DNA of 32,210 nucleotides from Planctomycetota bacterium (GTDB lineage: Bacteria; Planctomycetota; PLA2; JAEUHO01), in contig JANQJW010000119.1 in NCBI GenBank assembly GCA_028281445.1, positions 1 through 32,210 on the forward strand, in the 5' to 3' direction. The number at the start of each line of letters is the position of its first letter. The stretch's first letter is position 1. Under the pieces are notes generated by a model. That model made no database searches. It saw only the letters and a program-made list of their open reading frames with translations, and was not told where the DNA came from. This document shows positions 6,782-16,105 of this stretch, one piece after another. Both the position numbers and the translations under genes were made by a program.

Positions 6782-7073
6782 GCGCCCTGGTGCTCGACCT
6801 TCGCCGACGGTCGCCATGGCGACGAACGGCGCGAGCCGGCGAGCGCCGTGAGAGTCGGCGCGGCGAGATCTCTCGGAGCCTGCGCTGGCTTGGCTCCTCG
6901 TCGAACTCCGCACGACCGATCTCGAAGGTCGTCGTCCTCGCGTGCTGTTCGCACGCGTCGTCCTAGCCTCCTTGCGGCGCCTTCGCCCCAGGGCGCCTGC
7001 CTCGAGTCGGATGCGATGAGCCGCTGTGCTGGTAGTTCGTGGGGGCGCGCCGCGTCTGGGTGATAGTATCCGC
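6782..7073. other. Intergenic region rich in inverted repeats
   Basis: No gene is supported here. A foldable element (6832-6892, separate entry) resembles one at 23977-24049. A perfect hairpin CGCGTGC-TGTTC-GCACGCG lies at 6939-6957 and could end the LysR transcript, though no T-run follows. A looser GGCGCC-N10-GGCGCC pair is at 6976-6997. TGATAGTAT just before the exporter start (7061-7069) is a possible -10. Confidence 0.4.
6832..6892 (+). repeat. Dispersed foldable repeat, copy A
   Basis: CGAGCCGGCG (6832-6841) can pair with CGCTGGCTTG (6883-6892) over ten positions, two of them G-U. The flank TCTCGGAGCCTGCGCTGGCT resembles the minus strand of copy B at 23977-24049 (TCTCGCAGGCTGCGCTGGCT there). 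Both copies sit in intergenic DNA. The nature of the element is unknown. Confidence 0.4.
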
Positions 7074-8852
<1,779 letters not shown>

Positions 8853-10484
8853 TCAGCCGTCGCCATCCTTGGCGGCCTCTTCGGACGACAGCGTTTCGGC
8901 CAGCTCCTTCGCCACCTTGCGCACGGCCTCGTGCTTCGAGGCCTTCGCGGCTTCCAGGATCGTGGCAAGGCGCTGCCTGTCCTCCATCACGCTGTTCAGC
9001 GAACGCAGTGCCTGGACCTGGACCTTCGCCTCCGCGTCTTGGAGCGCGTCGCGAAGCAGGTTGTTGCGCCGCGCGTCAGGTGTGTCGTCGAGGCTCAGCG
9101 TGAACAGCACGATCGCTCGTCCGTCGGTGTCCAGCGTTGCGTACCGATCCATGAGCGCCTGCCGCGCGTCCGCATGCATCCACCACAGGCTGAGGCCGTG
9201 CGCCGCCTCCGAGCGCGTTTTGGGTGATGTGTGTTCCAGCGCAGCGATGAGCAGTTTCTTCGCGCGCTTGTTGGTCTCGAACTTGGCGACAGGCGATGTG
9301 GCAACCTTCGCCATGGCGAAGGCGGCATGAACCGAGACGACCTCGTCCGTGCTGCCGAGCGCCTCCTCCAGCACATCCACCCAGTCCGCGGGTGGCGACG
9401 GTAGGTCGTCCCGGTCCGCCGCGTTGGCCAGTGTCTGCATGCAGCGGGCGCGCAGTCGCGGCGGTCCACTGCGCATGGCGCGCACGAGCAAGGCCGGCTT
9501 CGGTTTCTGCAGAAGGAGCACGGCCGCGACGCGATCAGCCAGCACCGGATCGTCGCCGCGCAGCATGCGGTCGAGCGCTGCGAGGCCGGGCTCCCCCAGG
9601 GTGAGCAGCGCGCGGAGGGCGGTGGCCTGCCGGCGGTCGTTCTCGTTCGAGCGCGCTGCGCGCTCCAGGTCCGCCAGAGTCGTGCTTGCGTCGCCGCCCA
9701 TGCGACCGAGGATCGCCAGGGCCCATGCGCCGACCGTGCGCAGCCGGTCCCAGGATTCGCGTCCCGGCTGGGGCAGCCGGCGCCTCACCAGGTCCTGGGG
9801 CACCCCGGTGCTCGCCTCGACGTCCGTCAACCGGCGGATGAGGGGGTGTATCGGGCGTGCCTCGGGCCCCATCTGCCACAGCGTGCGCAGCGCCATGCTC
9901 CGGAAGCGCTTCTCCGTCCACGGCCGCTCGCGCTCCAGATACGCAGCCAGCTGCGGCAGCGCTTCGTCGGCCCGGCCGCCGACCTCCCACAGCAAGCGAG
10001 CGGCGATCACGCGCACTTCCGCGTCTTCGTCATCGAAGGCCGCGCGCAGCGCGTGCGCCGCACGCCATCCGATCAGGTAGATCGCGTCGTCCGCCACGTG
10101 CCACGAGGTGAGATACTCCCAGCGGCTCTCGAGGCGGGCGGCACGTCGCAGCAGGAACGGCACCGCGGGCGCGCCGACGGTCGCCCAACGGCGCGCGAGG
10201 CCGATGCCCGCATCCTTCGGTCCGATGTCGCTGTACTCGCGCTCCAGTCGCGTCAGCGCCGCGATGACCTCATCGTCGGTCGTTGGCTTCGCCTTCTCAT
10301 CGCGCGGCGGCTGACCCGCGGTCTCGAGCATTGGCAGCGCGCGCTCGTCCTGCGCGGCAATGCTCGTGTCTACCTGTGCTGGGCCCGTGCCGGACGGGGG
10401 TGCGTCCTTGCGTTCGCGCGTCCACCACAGCAGCAGGCCACAGGTGATCAGGAGACCTGCGATGAGAGCTGTCCGCCGCGCCAC
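8853..10484 (-). CDS. Membrane-anchored HEAT-repeat protein
   Basis: The product is 543 residues from GTG 10484. It begins with a single anchor helix (ALIAGLLITCGLLLWW, residues 5-20), then a polar linker rich in Ala, Gln and Pro. From about residue 70 to the end come helical HEAT-like repeats, e.g. AFDDEDAEVRVIAARLLWEVG, LERAARSNENDRRQATALRA and ALQDAEAKVQVQALRSLN. HEAT solenoids are protein-binding scaffolds; no catalytic motif is seen. The GTG is chosen because it directly precedes the helix, lies 17 bp after the stop of the upstream gene, and follows TATCAT by 7 nt; an ATG at 10568 would overlap the upstream gene by 67 bp. It is probably cotranscribed with that gene. Confidence 0.75.
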   Translation of the reverse strand: MARRTALIAGLLITCGLLLWWTRERKDAPPSGTGPAQVDTSIAAQDERALPMLETAGQPPRDEKAKPTTDDEVIAALTRLEREYSDIGPKDAGIGLARRWATVGAPAVPFLLRRAARLESRWEYLTSWHVADDAIYLIGWRAAHALRAAFDDEDAEVRVIAARLLWEVGGRADEALPQLAAYLERERPWTEKRFRSMALRTLWQMGPEARPIHPLIRRLTDVEASTGVPQDLVRRRLPQPGRESWDRLRTVGAWALAILGRMGGDASTTLADLERAARSNENDRRQATALRALLTLGEPGLAALDRMLRGDDPVLADRVAAVLLLQKPKPALLVRAMRSGPPRLRARCMQTLANAADRDDLPSPPADWVDVLEEALGSTDEVVSVHAAFAMAKVATSPVAKFETNKRAKKLLIAALEHTSPKTRSEAAHGLSLWWMHADARQALMDRYATLDTDGRAIVLFTLSLDDTPDARRNNLLRDALQDAEAKVQVQALRSLNSVMEDRQRLATILEAAKASKHEAVRKVAKELAETLSSEEAAKDGDG

Positions 10485-10491
10485 GCTCTCG

Positions 10492-10497
10492 ATGATA
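10492..10497 (-). promoter_or_regulatory. Possible -10 hexamer for the HEAT-repeat gene
   Basis: TATCAT on the minus strand lies 7 nt before the GTG start at 10484, the same geometry as other leaderless-looking starts in the window. No -35 box is clear. Confidence 0.3.
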
Positions 10498-10501
10498 CGC
10501 G

Positions 10502-11734
10502 CTAGCGCGCGGGCAGTTCCTTCAGCGAAGCGATGTAGTCGGGCCAGCGTTCGTCGTCGGCCTTCCACTTCTTCTTCGTCAGGGCCTGCAGCTCGAGCAG
10601 CGCCTGGGCGCGGGGGCCGTGTTCGCTACGGGCCATCGCCAGCAGGTGCGTGAGGTCGCTCGCGCGTTGCGTGTCCTTGAGCGCGCGTACGAGCAAGTAG
10701 CCCAGGTTGCCGTCGCTGCGGGGCGTTGCGACGTAGCGCGGGACGAGCCCTGCTGCCAGCGTGACGATGGGCGCCATCTCGATGCGCTTCTCGTGCGCCG
10801 TGAAAAGCAGCAGGTCGAGCAGATCGCGCGTGCGGTTCGGTTTCGCGACGTCGAGCTCGGCGGCGAAGAGAGCGAGGGCACGGCTCGCGTCAGCTCGCAG
10901 CAAGGCTGCGCCGGCGGCGCGCAGCTCGCGCGGCGTTGCCGCGGTGCGAAACAGGGGCTCGATGGGGGTGTAGTCGGCCTTGGTCAGCGATGCCCAGGAC
11001 AGGATCCAGAGATGCGCCGTTCGTTCCTGGCCGGGCGGCAGGTCGGCAGCCGCATCGCGCCATGCCACGCGTTCCGCGTCGGGCACAGGCGGCGGCGTGC
11101 GCGGGCGTGCCGTTGTCGGGTACAGCGCCGCGGCCAGCTCTTCGCTGTATCCGCGGATATGGCCGAGCGCGCCGAGGTCGACCCACGCGCCCTCCCAGAC
11201 ATACCAGTCGAGCGCGCGCGGCTTGCGTAGCAGCGCGGACGCTGCCTTCGCCGACGCGGCGCCGCGCGTCATCTTCGCGATGCGCTTCACCTCGCGCACG
11301 TCATCGATCGCGATGCGGATCGCCTGCCGGAAGGTCTCCGGCGTGGGGGCGCGATAGCCCATCAACCAGCACTCGCCCCAGCCCCAGTTGTCGGGCACGA
11401 GGTACACCTTGCCTTCTTCGATCCAGGCGATGCCCGGATTGCCGAGTACCGGGCGTCGACCCGCGAGGAACAGGAACGCGTGTGTCGGTTCGCCCCGCAC
11501 ATGCTTGCGGGTGCGCTCGAGCAGATCGCGATCGACGTCGAGCAGCGCGCCCTTCTCCGTCGCCCCTTTGAACACCTCCTCGACCGTCGCGCGGCCGTCT
11601 GGATCGACGCGGGCAAGAACGATGAGGTCTGCGTCGGCCGTGTGGCGGTAGAGGCTGAAGCCCAGCAGGTACTCCGCCTCGGCAGTGACGCCGGTCACCA
11701 GCAGGAGCAGGAGGATGAGCGAGGCGCGTTTCAA
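10502..11734 (-). CDS. Exported protein of unknown function
   Basis: A 410-residue protein starting at TTG 11734, with GAGGGA about 7 nt upstream as ribosome site. It has a clean signal peptide (MKRASLILLLLLVTGVTAEAE, cleavage after AEA likely). The N-terminal third reads ADLIVLARVDPDGRATVEEVFKGATEKG, a pattern typical of exported proteins annotated only as hypothetical, followed by a tryptophan-rich NWGWGECWLMGY. The rest is alpha-helical, with helices resembling degenerate HEAT/TPR elements. I do not recognise a family. The HEAT-repeat gene follows after 17 bp, so the two probably form one unit outside the cytoplasm. TAAGCT at 11752-11747 is a possible -10. Confidence 0.75.
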   Translation of the reverse strand: MKRASLILLLLLVTGVTAEAEYLLGFSLYRHTADADLIVLARVDPDGRATVEEVFKGATEKGALLDVDRDLLERTRKHVRGEPTHAFLFLAGRRPVLGNPGIAWIEEGKVYLVPDNWGWGECWLMGYRAPTPETFRQAIRIAIDDVREVKRIAKMTRGAASAKAASALLRKPRALDWYVWEGAWVDLGALGHIRGYSEELAAALYPTTARPRTPPPVPDAERVAWRDAAADLPPGQERTAHLWILSWASLTKADYTPIEPLFRTAATPRELRAAGAALLRADASRALALFAAELDVAKPNRTRDLLDLLLFTAHEKRIEMAPIVTLAAGLVPRYVATPRSDGNLGYLLVRALKDTQRASDLTHLLAMARSEHGPRAQALLELQALTKKKWKADDERWPDYIASLKELPAR

Positions 11735-11746
11735 GGGGCTTCCCTC

Positions 11747-11793
11747 AGCTTAGACGCACGCCACCGGATGGAGTTCGCGAGGAGCGGTACACT
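11747..11793. promoter_or_regulatory. Divergent -10-like hexamers for the two genes at 11734 and 11812
   Basis: Minus-strand TAAGCT (11752-11747) lies 12 nt before TTG 11734. Plus-strand TACACT (11788-11793) lies 18 nt before ATG 11812. Both genes also have a ribosome site, so both would have short leaders. No convincing -35 boxes. Confidence 0.3.
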
Positions 11794-11811
11794 CGCCGTA
11801 CGGGAGCGCCA

Positions 11812-14800
11812 ATGAAGGAGATTCGTTCAGGGCCGCGCCGGTTCGCGCTGGTCGCTGCGGTCTTCCTGGCAGCCGGCGTCATCGTCTGGCTCGTCGGGCT
11901 GGGCGACCGGGAACACGCCGGGGAATCGCCGACTGCCCACGACCCGACGCGGGCGACTCGGACCCGGCCGCTGCTCGAAGGACGGGCGCCGGAGGTAGCG
12001 GCAAGGACCGCCGGCAAGCAGGGCGGCCATCTGCGCGGTCGCGTGGTCGACGAAGACCGGCGTCCGCTTGCCGGCATCGAGATTCGCGCCTGGGTCCAGC
12101 CGGACCGGGGATACCGCGGGCCCCTGCTGAACGAGCCGCCGATCGATGCCTCGGTTCGCGCGCCCCAGGTCGTCGCTCGCACGCACACGGACGAAGACGG
12201 CGCCTTCCGCCTCGACGGCCTCGCGTGGACCGTCCGGTACTGGATCGCCGCCATCGGTGAGCCGCCGCGTCACGGCTCGCGCCTGGTCGCTACGCCGATG
12301 CCTGGGGCAGACAGCAACCTCGTGTTCGTCCTCGGCCGCGGCAGCGCGTTGCGTGGGCGCGTGGTCGACGCAACGGGGGAGGGTGTACGTGCCCGGGTGC
12401 GCGCGACGGTACCGTTCGATTCGGGCGGTGCACGACACCGCAGTGGTGCTTGGTCCGTCGAAGGCGTGGAGACAGAAGCTGACGGGCGCTTTGTCCTGGA
12501 GGCCGCACCCAATGGCGTCGTCCTCCTGACTGCGACGGTGCCGGGACGCGCACAGCGCAACTTCATGCCGATTCAGACGCCGACGCGCCGCGAGATCCTG
12601 GTCCGCGTTTCGGAGGCCGATGCCGGCATCGTTGCCGGGCGCGTTACCGACAGCATGCGACATGCCGTGCCGGGCGCCTTGGTTGTCGTAGAGACGCACA
12701 CTGCGAGCATGGGCCCGCTGCAGGAGGGCACTTCCGGCATGGCGCGCACGGACGCCGACGGACGCTACCGCATCGAGGGTCTCGCCGTCGGCGAGGTACA
12801 GGCCGTCACGGTCGCTGCCGCCGGGTACGTCGCGTCCGACCTCTGCCTCGGGCAGAACCTGCGCGTCACAGCGGACGCAGTCGTTCCGTTCGACGTCGTT
12901 CTGGTGTGCGGGCTCGTGGTCGAGGGCCGCGTGGTCGACGAAGCGGGCCGGGGGCTGCCCGGTACGACGGTGCGCATCGCGCCCGCAGGCCGGCCGCTAC
13001 ATGGCTGGCACCACATCGATCTCTCGGCAACGAGCACAGCGAACGGGAGCTTCCGGATCACCGGCGCTCCGCTGGTTGGAGGCTCCGTGACCGCGCACCT
13101 CGACGGCTTCGCGCCGGCGACCGTGGGGTACCCGGCCGGCCACGAGGGGCAGTTGCGCAACGTGCGCGTTGTCCTGTCCGGGCCCGGCAATGGGACCGGG
13201 AGGATTCGGGGTCGCGTCATCGGTGCGGACGACGAGCCCGTCGGCAGGGCAACGATCCGTGCCGCGTACGTCCCCCAGCAGGGCCACGCGCAGCCTGCGA
13301 ACTGGTATCGCACCGCCGTGAGCGCGGCGGATGGCGCCTTCGTCGTGGAGGGACTGGCTGCGGGCACACAGTGGTCCGTGTCGGCGCACATGGAGCGGGC
13401 CAGCAGCGCGCCGGTGCGCGTCGCGCTCGACGCCGGCGGCGCTGCCGCGGAGGCGACCCTGCGGCTCAGGCCCGTCGCCACGATTCACGTCACCGTGCTC
13501 GATGCCGCGGGCGACGTGGTTCCCGGCGTAGGCGTAACCCGCGCCGGGTCGCGGCGAACGACGGATGCCACGGGACGTTGCGGATTCAGCGTAGCGCCGG
13601 GTACGCACACCCTGCAGGTGCTCAATGCGTTCGGCGCGCCCACCGGAGCACCGGTAGACGTCCTGGTGCGCGGCGGGGAGGAGCGCGCGGTCGAGATGCG
13701 CCTCGTCGGCATGAGGTCCCTGTCGGGCGTCCTCGTGGACCGGAGCGGCGAGCCGGTCTCCGGGAAGTACGTCAGCCTCAAGGGCGTTCGCGGCGGCGGG
13801 GAGACCTACACCTATACGGACCTGGACGGCGCCTTCGCGTTCGCTCGGATTCCAGAGGGCGAGTACGCGGTTCGGGTCCAGCACCAGGGCATGCCCGGCA
13901 CGTACGCCGCGGGCCGCTCGGACGTCCGGCTCGTGTGGGACGAGATGAGGGGGCGCCGCCAGCTGATCGAGGTGATCGTGCGCGACCCCGATGGCCGGCC
14001 GGTGCCACGCGGCACGGTCTGGCTGCGCAGTGGTCGCAGTCCCTTCAACAAGGAGCGCACGTCCGGCAGTGGCATGCGCGCTGGCGGCGGGCGCTTCTTT
14101 GTGCTCATCGAGTCCACGATCGAGGATTTCGACATCGACGTGCAGCGCGTCCAGGACGCGGCGGGACGTCCGCTCAACCTGATGCCCAAGCGCGTCAACG
14201 AACGAAAGCCCGAAGACAGCCCGATCCACATCCGTCTGGAGCGCGGGCTCTCGGTGAAGGGCCGCATCGTTGATTCAAGCGGCAAGGGGATCGCCGGCAT
14301 GGCCTGGTTCCTCGTGACCACGAAGGATGGCGTGGCGCGTCCACATGGGCCGTATTCGGGCGCACAGCACGGACGCACGGACGCAGACGGCGGCTTCGAC
14401 GTCGCGGGACTGCCGCCTGGGCCCGTCTACGTCACCGTGCGCCCGAGAGCACCCTGGGTGCATCCGCCAACCCGCGAGGGGCGGGCGGGCGAGGCGCTAG
14501 TCATCACGCTCGACCGCGGCGCGTCCGTAGGCGGACGCGTGCTCGACGCTGCGGGCCAGGGAGTACCTCGCGCGCAGGTCCGCCTACGCCTGACACGTGA
14601 GGCGGCGCAGGCATGGGCGACCCTCGACAGGGTTCTACAGCCGGCGTTCGTGCGCACCGGGTGGGACGCGACGTCCGATGCTGCAGGGCGCTTCATCTGC
14701 GAGGGCATTCCCGCGAACGCAACCGTGTCGATCGAGGCGAGACCGCCGCCGCCCCTGCTGCCAGCGTCCGTCTCCGACGTGCCGGCCGGTACGGACGACG

Positions 14801-15564
14801 CCATCGTGCGCGTGAGCGCCGGTGTATGGATCGCCGGCACGCTCGCGTGGAACGGATGGGAGCTGCGCGACCGGAGCATCCGCATCCACGCGGTTCCCGT
14901 GGGCGCCGAGTCGCACATGTCGGCGCTGGCGGATGCCCACATCCCGGTCGGGCAGACAACGTTCCGCATCGGGCCGCTCGAGCCGGGCCGCTACTCGCTC
15001 CTGTTCGGGAGCCATTTCTCGCCCACGCGCGTCGACGCCGAGGCGCCCAGCGAAGACGTTCGCCTGCTCTTGCCCAAGACGGCTGACATCACGGGGGGGG
15101 TCCAGGGGCGGGACGTCGGACGCTTCACCGTTCGCTTTGCGACCGAGAGCGGCGACACGTCGTCCAACACGACTCAAACCTCGGGCGTCTTCCACATCCG
15201 AAACGACCGGGACGTGAAGGGCACGGTCACGGTCTTCCGCGAGGGAGACGAACGCTTTGCCCGCATCGAGAACGGCCGCCCTGCTGCGGGCCTTCTCAAG
15301 ATCCAACTCGAGACGGGAAGCTTCATCGCCGGGCGCATCGACGGGCTCCCAGACTTCGAGCTTGGCAAGGTGAGGATCTACGCGGATTCGCGCCAAGTCC
15401 AGCAGCGGATCGATGTCGCACGCGACGGGACGTTCCGCGTTGTTGGCCTACCGCCAGGACGCTACACGATTCGCTGCGATCTGGAGATCGCCGGCCTCGT
15501 GCGTCCGGTGCGCGATGTCCAATCCGGAACGAGTGACCTGGTGCTTCGCTACGAAGCCCGGTAG
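11812..15564 (+). CDS. Large membrane-anchored protein of tandem carboxypeptidase-regulatory-like (Cna-B type) domains
   Basis: A 1250-residue protein with GGGAG ribosome site before ATG 11812. One hydrophobic segment at residues 11-30 (FALVAAVFLAAGVIVWLVGLG) serves as signal anchor. The remainder is a chain of about eleven beta-sandwich modules, each opening with a strand of the type GRVVD-x-x-G-x-P-[LV]-x-G-[AT]-x-[VI]. Examples are GRVVDEDRRPLAGIEIRA, GRVVDEAGRGLPGTTVRI, GRVIGADDEPVGRATIRA, GRIVDSSGKGIAGM and GRVLDAAGQGVPRAQVRL. Each is followed by a T-x-x-D-G-x-F/Y-x-[IV]-x-G-L strand. Later modules near the C-terminus are degenerate. No enzyme domain, sortase signal or dockerin is seen. 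A structural or adhesive role at the cell surface or in the periplasm is inferred. The gene is alone between the divergent 410-residue gene and the BlaI operon. Confidence 0.85.
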   Translation: MKEIRSGPRRFALVAAVFLAAGVIVWLVGLGDREHAGESPTAHDPTRATRTRPLLEGRAPEVAARTAGKQGGHLRGRVVDEDRRPLAGIEIRAWVQPDRGYRGPLLNEPPIDASVRAPQVVARTHTDEDGAFRLDGLAWTVRYWIAAIGEPPRHGSRLVATPMPGADSNLVFVLGRGSALRGRVVDATGEGVRARVRATVPFDSGGARHRSGAWSVEGVETEADGRFVLEAAPNGVVLLTATVPGRAQRNFMPIQTPTRREILVRVSEADAGIVAGRVTDSMRHAVPGALVVVETHTASMGPLQEGTSGMARTDADGRYRIEGLAVGEVQAVTVAAAGYVASDLCLGQNLRVTADAVVPFDVVLVCGLVVEGRVVDEAGRGLPGTTVRIAPAGRPLHGWHHIDLSATSTANGSFRITGAPLVGGSVTAHLDGFAPATVGYPAGHEGQLRNVRVVLSGPGNGTGRIRGRVIGADDEPVGRATIRAAYVPQQGHAQPANWYRTAVSAADGAFVVEGLAAGTQWSVSAHMERASSAPVRVALDAGGAAAEATLRLRPVATIHVTVLDAAGDVVPGVGVTRAGSRRTTDATGRCGFSVAPGTHTLQVLNAFGAPTGAPVDVLVRGGEERAVEMRLVGMRSLSGVLVDRSGEPVSGKYVSLKGVRGGGETYTYTDLDGAFAFARIPEGEYAVRVQHQGMPGTYAAGRSDVRLVWDEMRGRRQLIEVIVRDPDGRPVPRGTVWLRSGRSPFNKERTSGSGMRAGGGRFFVLIESTIEDFDIDVQRVQDAAGRPLNLMPKRVNERKPEDSPIHIRLERGLSVKGRIVDSSGKGIAGMAWFLVTTKDGVARPHGPYSGAQHGRTDADGGFDVAGLPPGPVYVTVRPRAPWVHPPTREGRAGEALVITLDRGASVGGRVLDAAGQGVPRAQVRLRLTREAAQAWATLDRVLQPAFVRTGWDATSDAAGRFICEGIPANATVSIEARPPPPLLPASVSDVPAGTDDAIVRVSAGVWIAGTLAWNGWELRDRSIRIHAVPVGAESHMSALADAHIPVGQTTFRIGPLEPGRYSLLFGSHFSPTRVDAEAPSEDVRLLLPKTADITGGVQGRDVGRFTVRFATESGDTSSNTTQTSGVFHIRNDRDVKGTVTVFREGDERFARIENGRPAAGLLKIQLETGSFIAGRIDGLPDFELGKVRIYADSRQVQQRIDVARDGTFRVVGLPPGRYTIRCDLEIAGLVRPVRDVQSGTSDLVLRYEAR

Positions 15565-15627
15565 CGATCGAGCGCTTCGTGCGGCGGGACTCGCGCCCCG
15601 ATCCGTACGGATTTTCACACGTTGCCC

Positions 15628-15656
15628 TTGACGGGTACGACAGGTCGTCGTATTAG
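15628..15656 (+). promoter_or_regulatory. Promoter of the BlaI-M56 operon
   Basis: TTGACG (15628-15633) and TATTAG (15651-15656) are separated by 17 bp, a standard sigma-70-type layout. The first operator fills the spacer and the second covers the expected transcription start. Confidence 0.7.
15636..15652. promoter_or_regulatory. BlaI-type operator 1
   Basis: TACGACA-GGT-CGTCGTA is a 17-bp dyad with one arm mismatch, built like the TACNACA/TGTNGTA operators of the BlaI/MecI family. It lies between the -35 and -10 boxes, so binding would block RNA polymerase. Confidence 0.75.
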
Positions 15657-15673
15657 TACGACACGTTGTCGTA
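15657..15673. promoter_or_regulatory. BlaI-type operator 2
   Basis: TACGACA-CGT-TGTCGTA is a perfect 17-bp palindrome, starting 21 bp (two helical turns) after operator 1 and ending 6 bp before the BlaI-family start codon. The spacing suits two repressor dimers on the same DNA face. Confidence 0.8.
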
Positions 15674-15679
15674 TAGTCC

Positions 15680-16105
15680 ATGGAGACGCCCGTGAACCAT
15701 CCGCCGCTCGCCAATGCCGAGCTCGCCGTCATGGAGTTGCTCTGGGTGCAGGAGCGCCGTACGGCGCGCCAGATCCGCGAAGCGCTCTACCCCAGCGCCA
15801 GCAAGGCCCAGCATGGCACCGTGCAGCGCTTGCTGCAGCGGCTCGAGGACAAGGGCTACGTCGACCGCGACCGGGACCTGCCCGTGCACCTGTTCTCGGC
15901 GACCGTGAGCCGCGAGGCCTATGCGAGCGGACAGCTCGAGGATCTGGCGGAGAAGCTGACCGGTGGGTCGGTCGCACCCCTCATCACACACCTGCTCGCG
16001 GAGAAGAAGATCTCGCGCAAGGAGATCAACAAGCTGCGCAAGTTGCTCGATGACTCCAAGGGTCGGGACTCCAAGCGCCATGACTCGAAGGGAGGCCGGA
16101 AGTGA
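15680..16105 (+). CDS. BlaI/MecI/CopY-family repressor
   Basis: A 141-residue cytoplasmic repressor. The winged helix spans about residues 10-80: NAELAVMELLWVQERRTARQIRE is helix 1 and the following turn, KAQHGTVQRLLQRLEDKGYV the recognition helix and wing, and DRDLPVHLFSATVSREAY the strand region. The C-terminal helices mediate dimerisation. The tail (KGRDSKRHDSKGGRK) is unusually basic. ATG 15680 is the only sensible start; the leader is short. It is followed by the M56 peptidase with a GTGA overlap, the standard pairing in which the peptidase relieves repression. Two matching operators in its own promoter show autoregulation. Confidence 0.92.
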   Translation: METPVNHPPLANAELAVMELLWVQERRTARQIREALYPSASKAQHGTVQRLLQRLEDKGYVDRDRDLPVHLFSATVSREAYASGQLEDLAEKLTGGSVAPLITHLLAEKKISRKEINKLRKLLDDSKGRDSKRHDSKGGRK

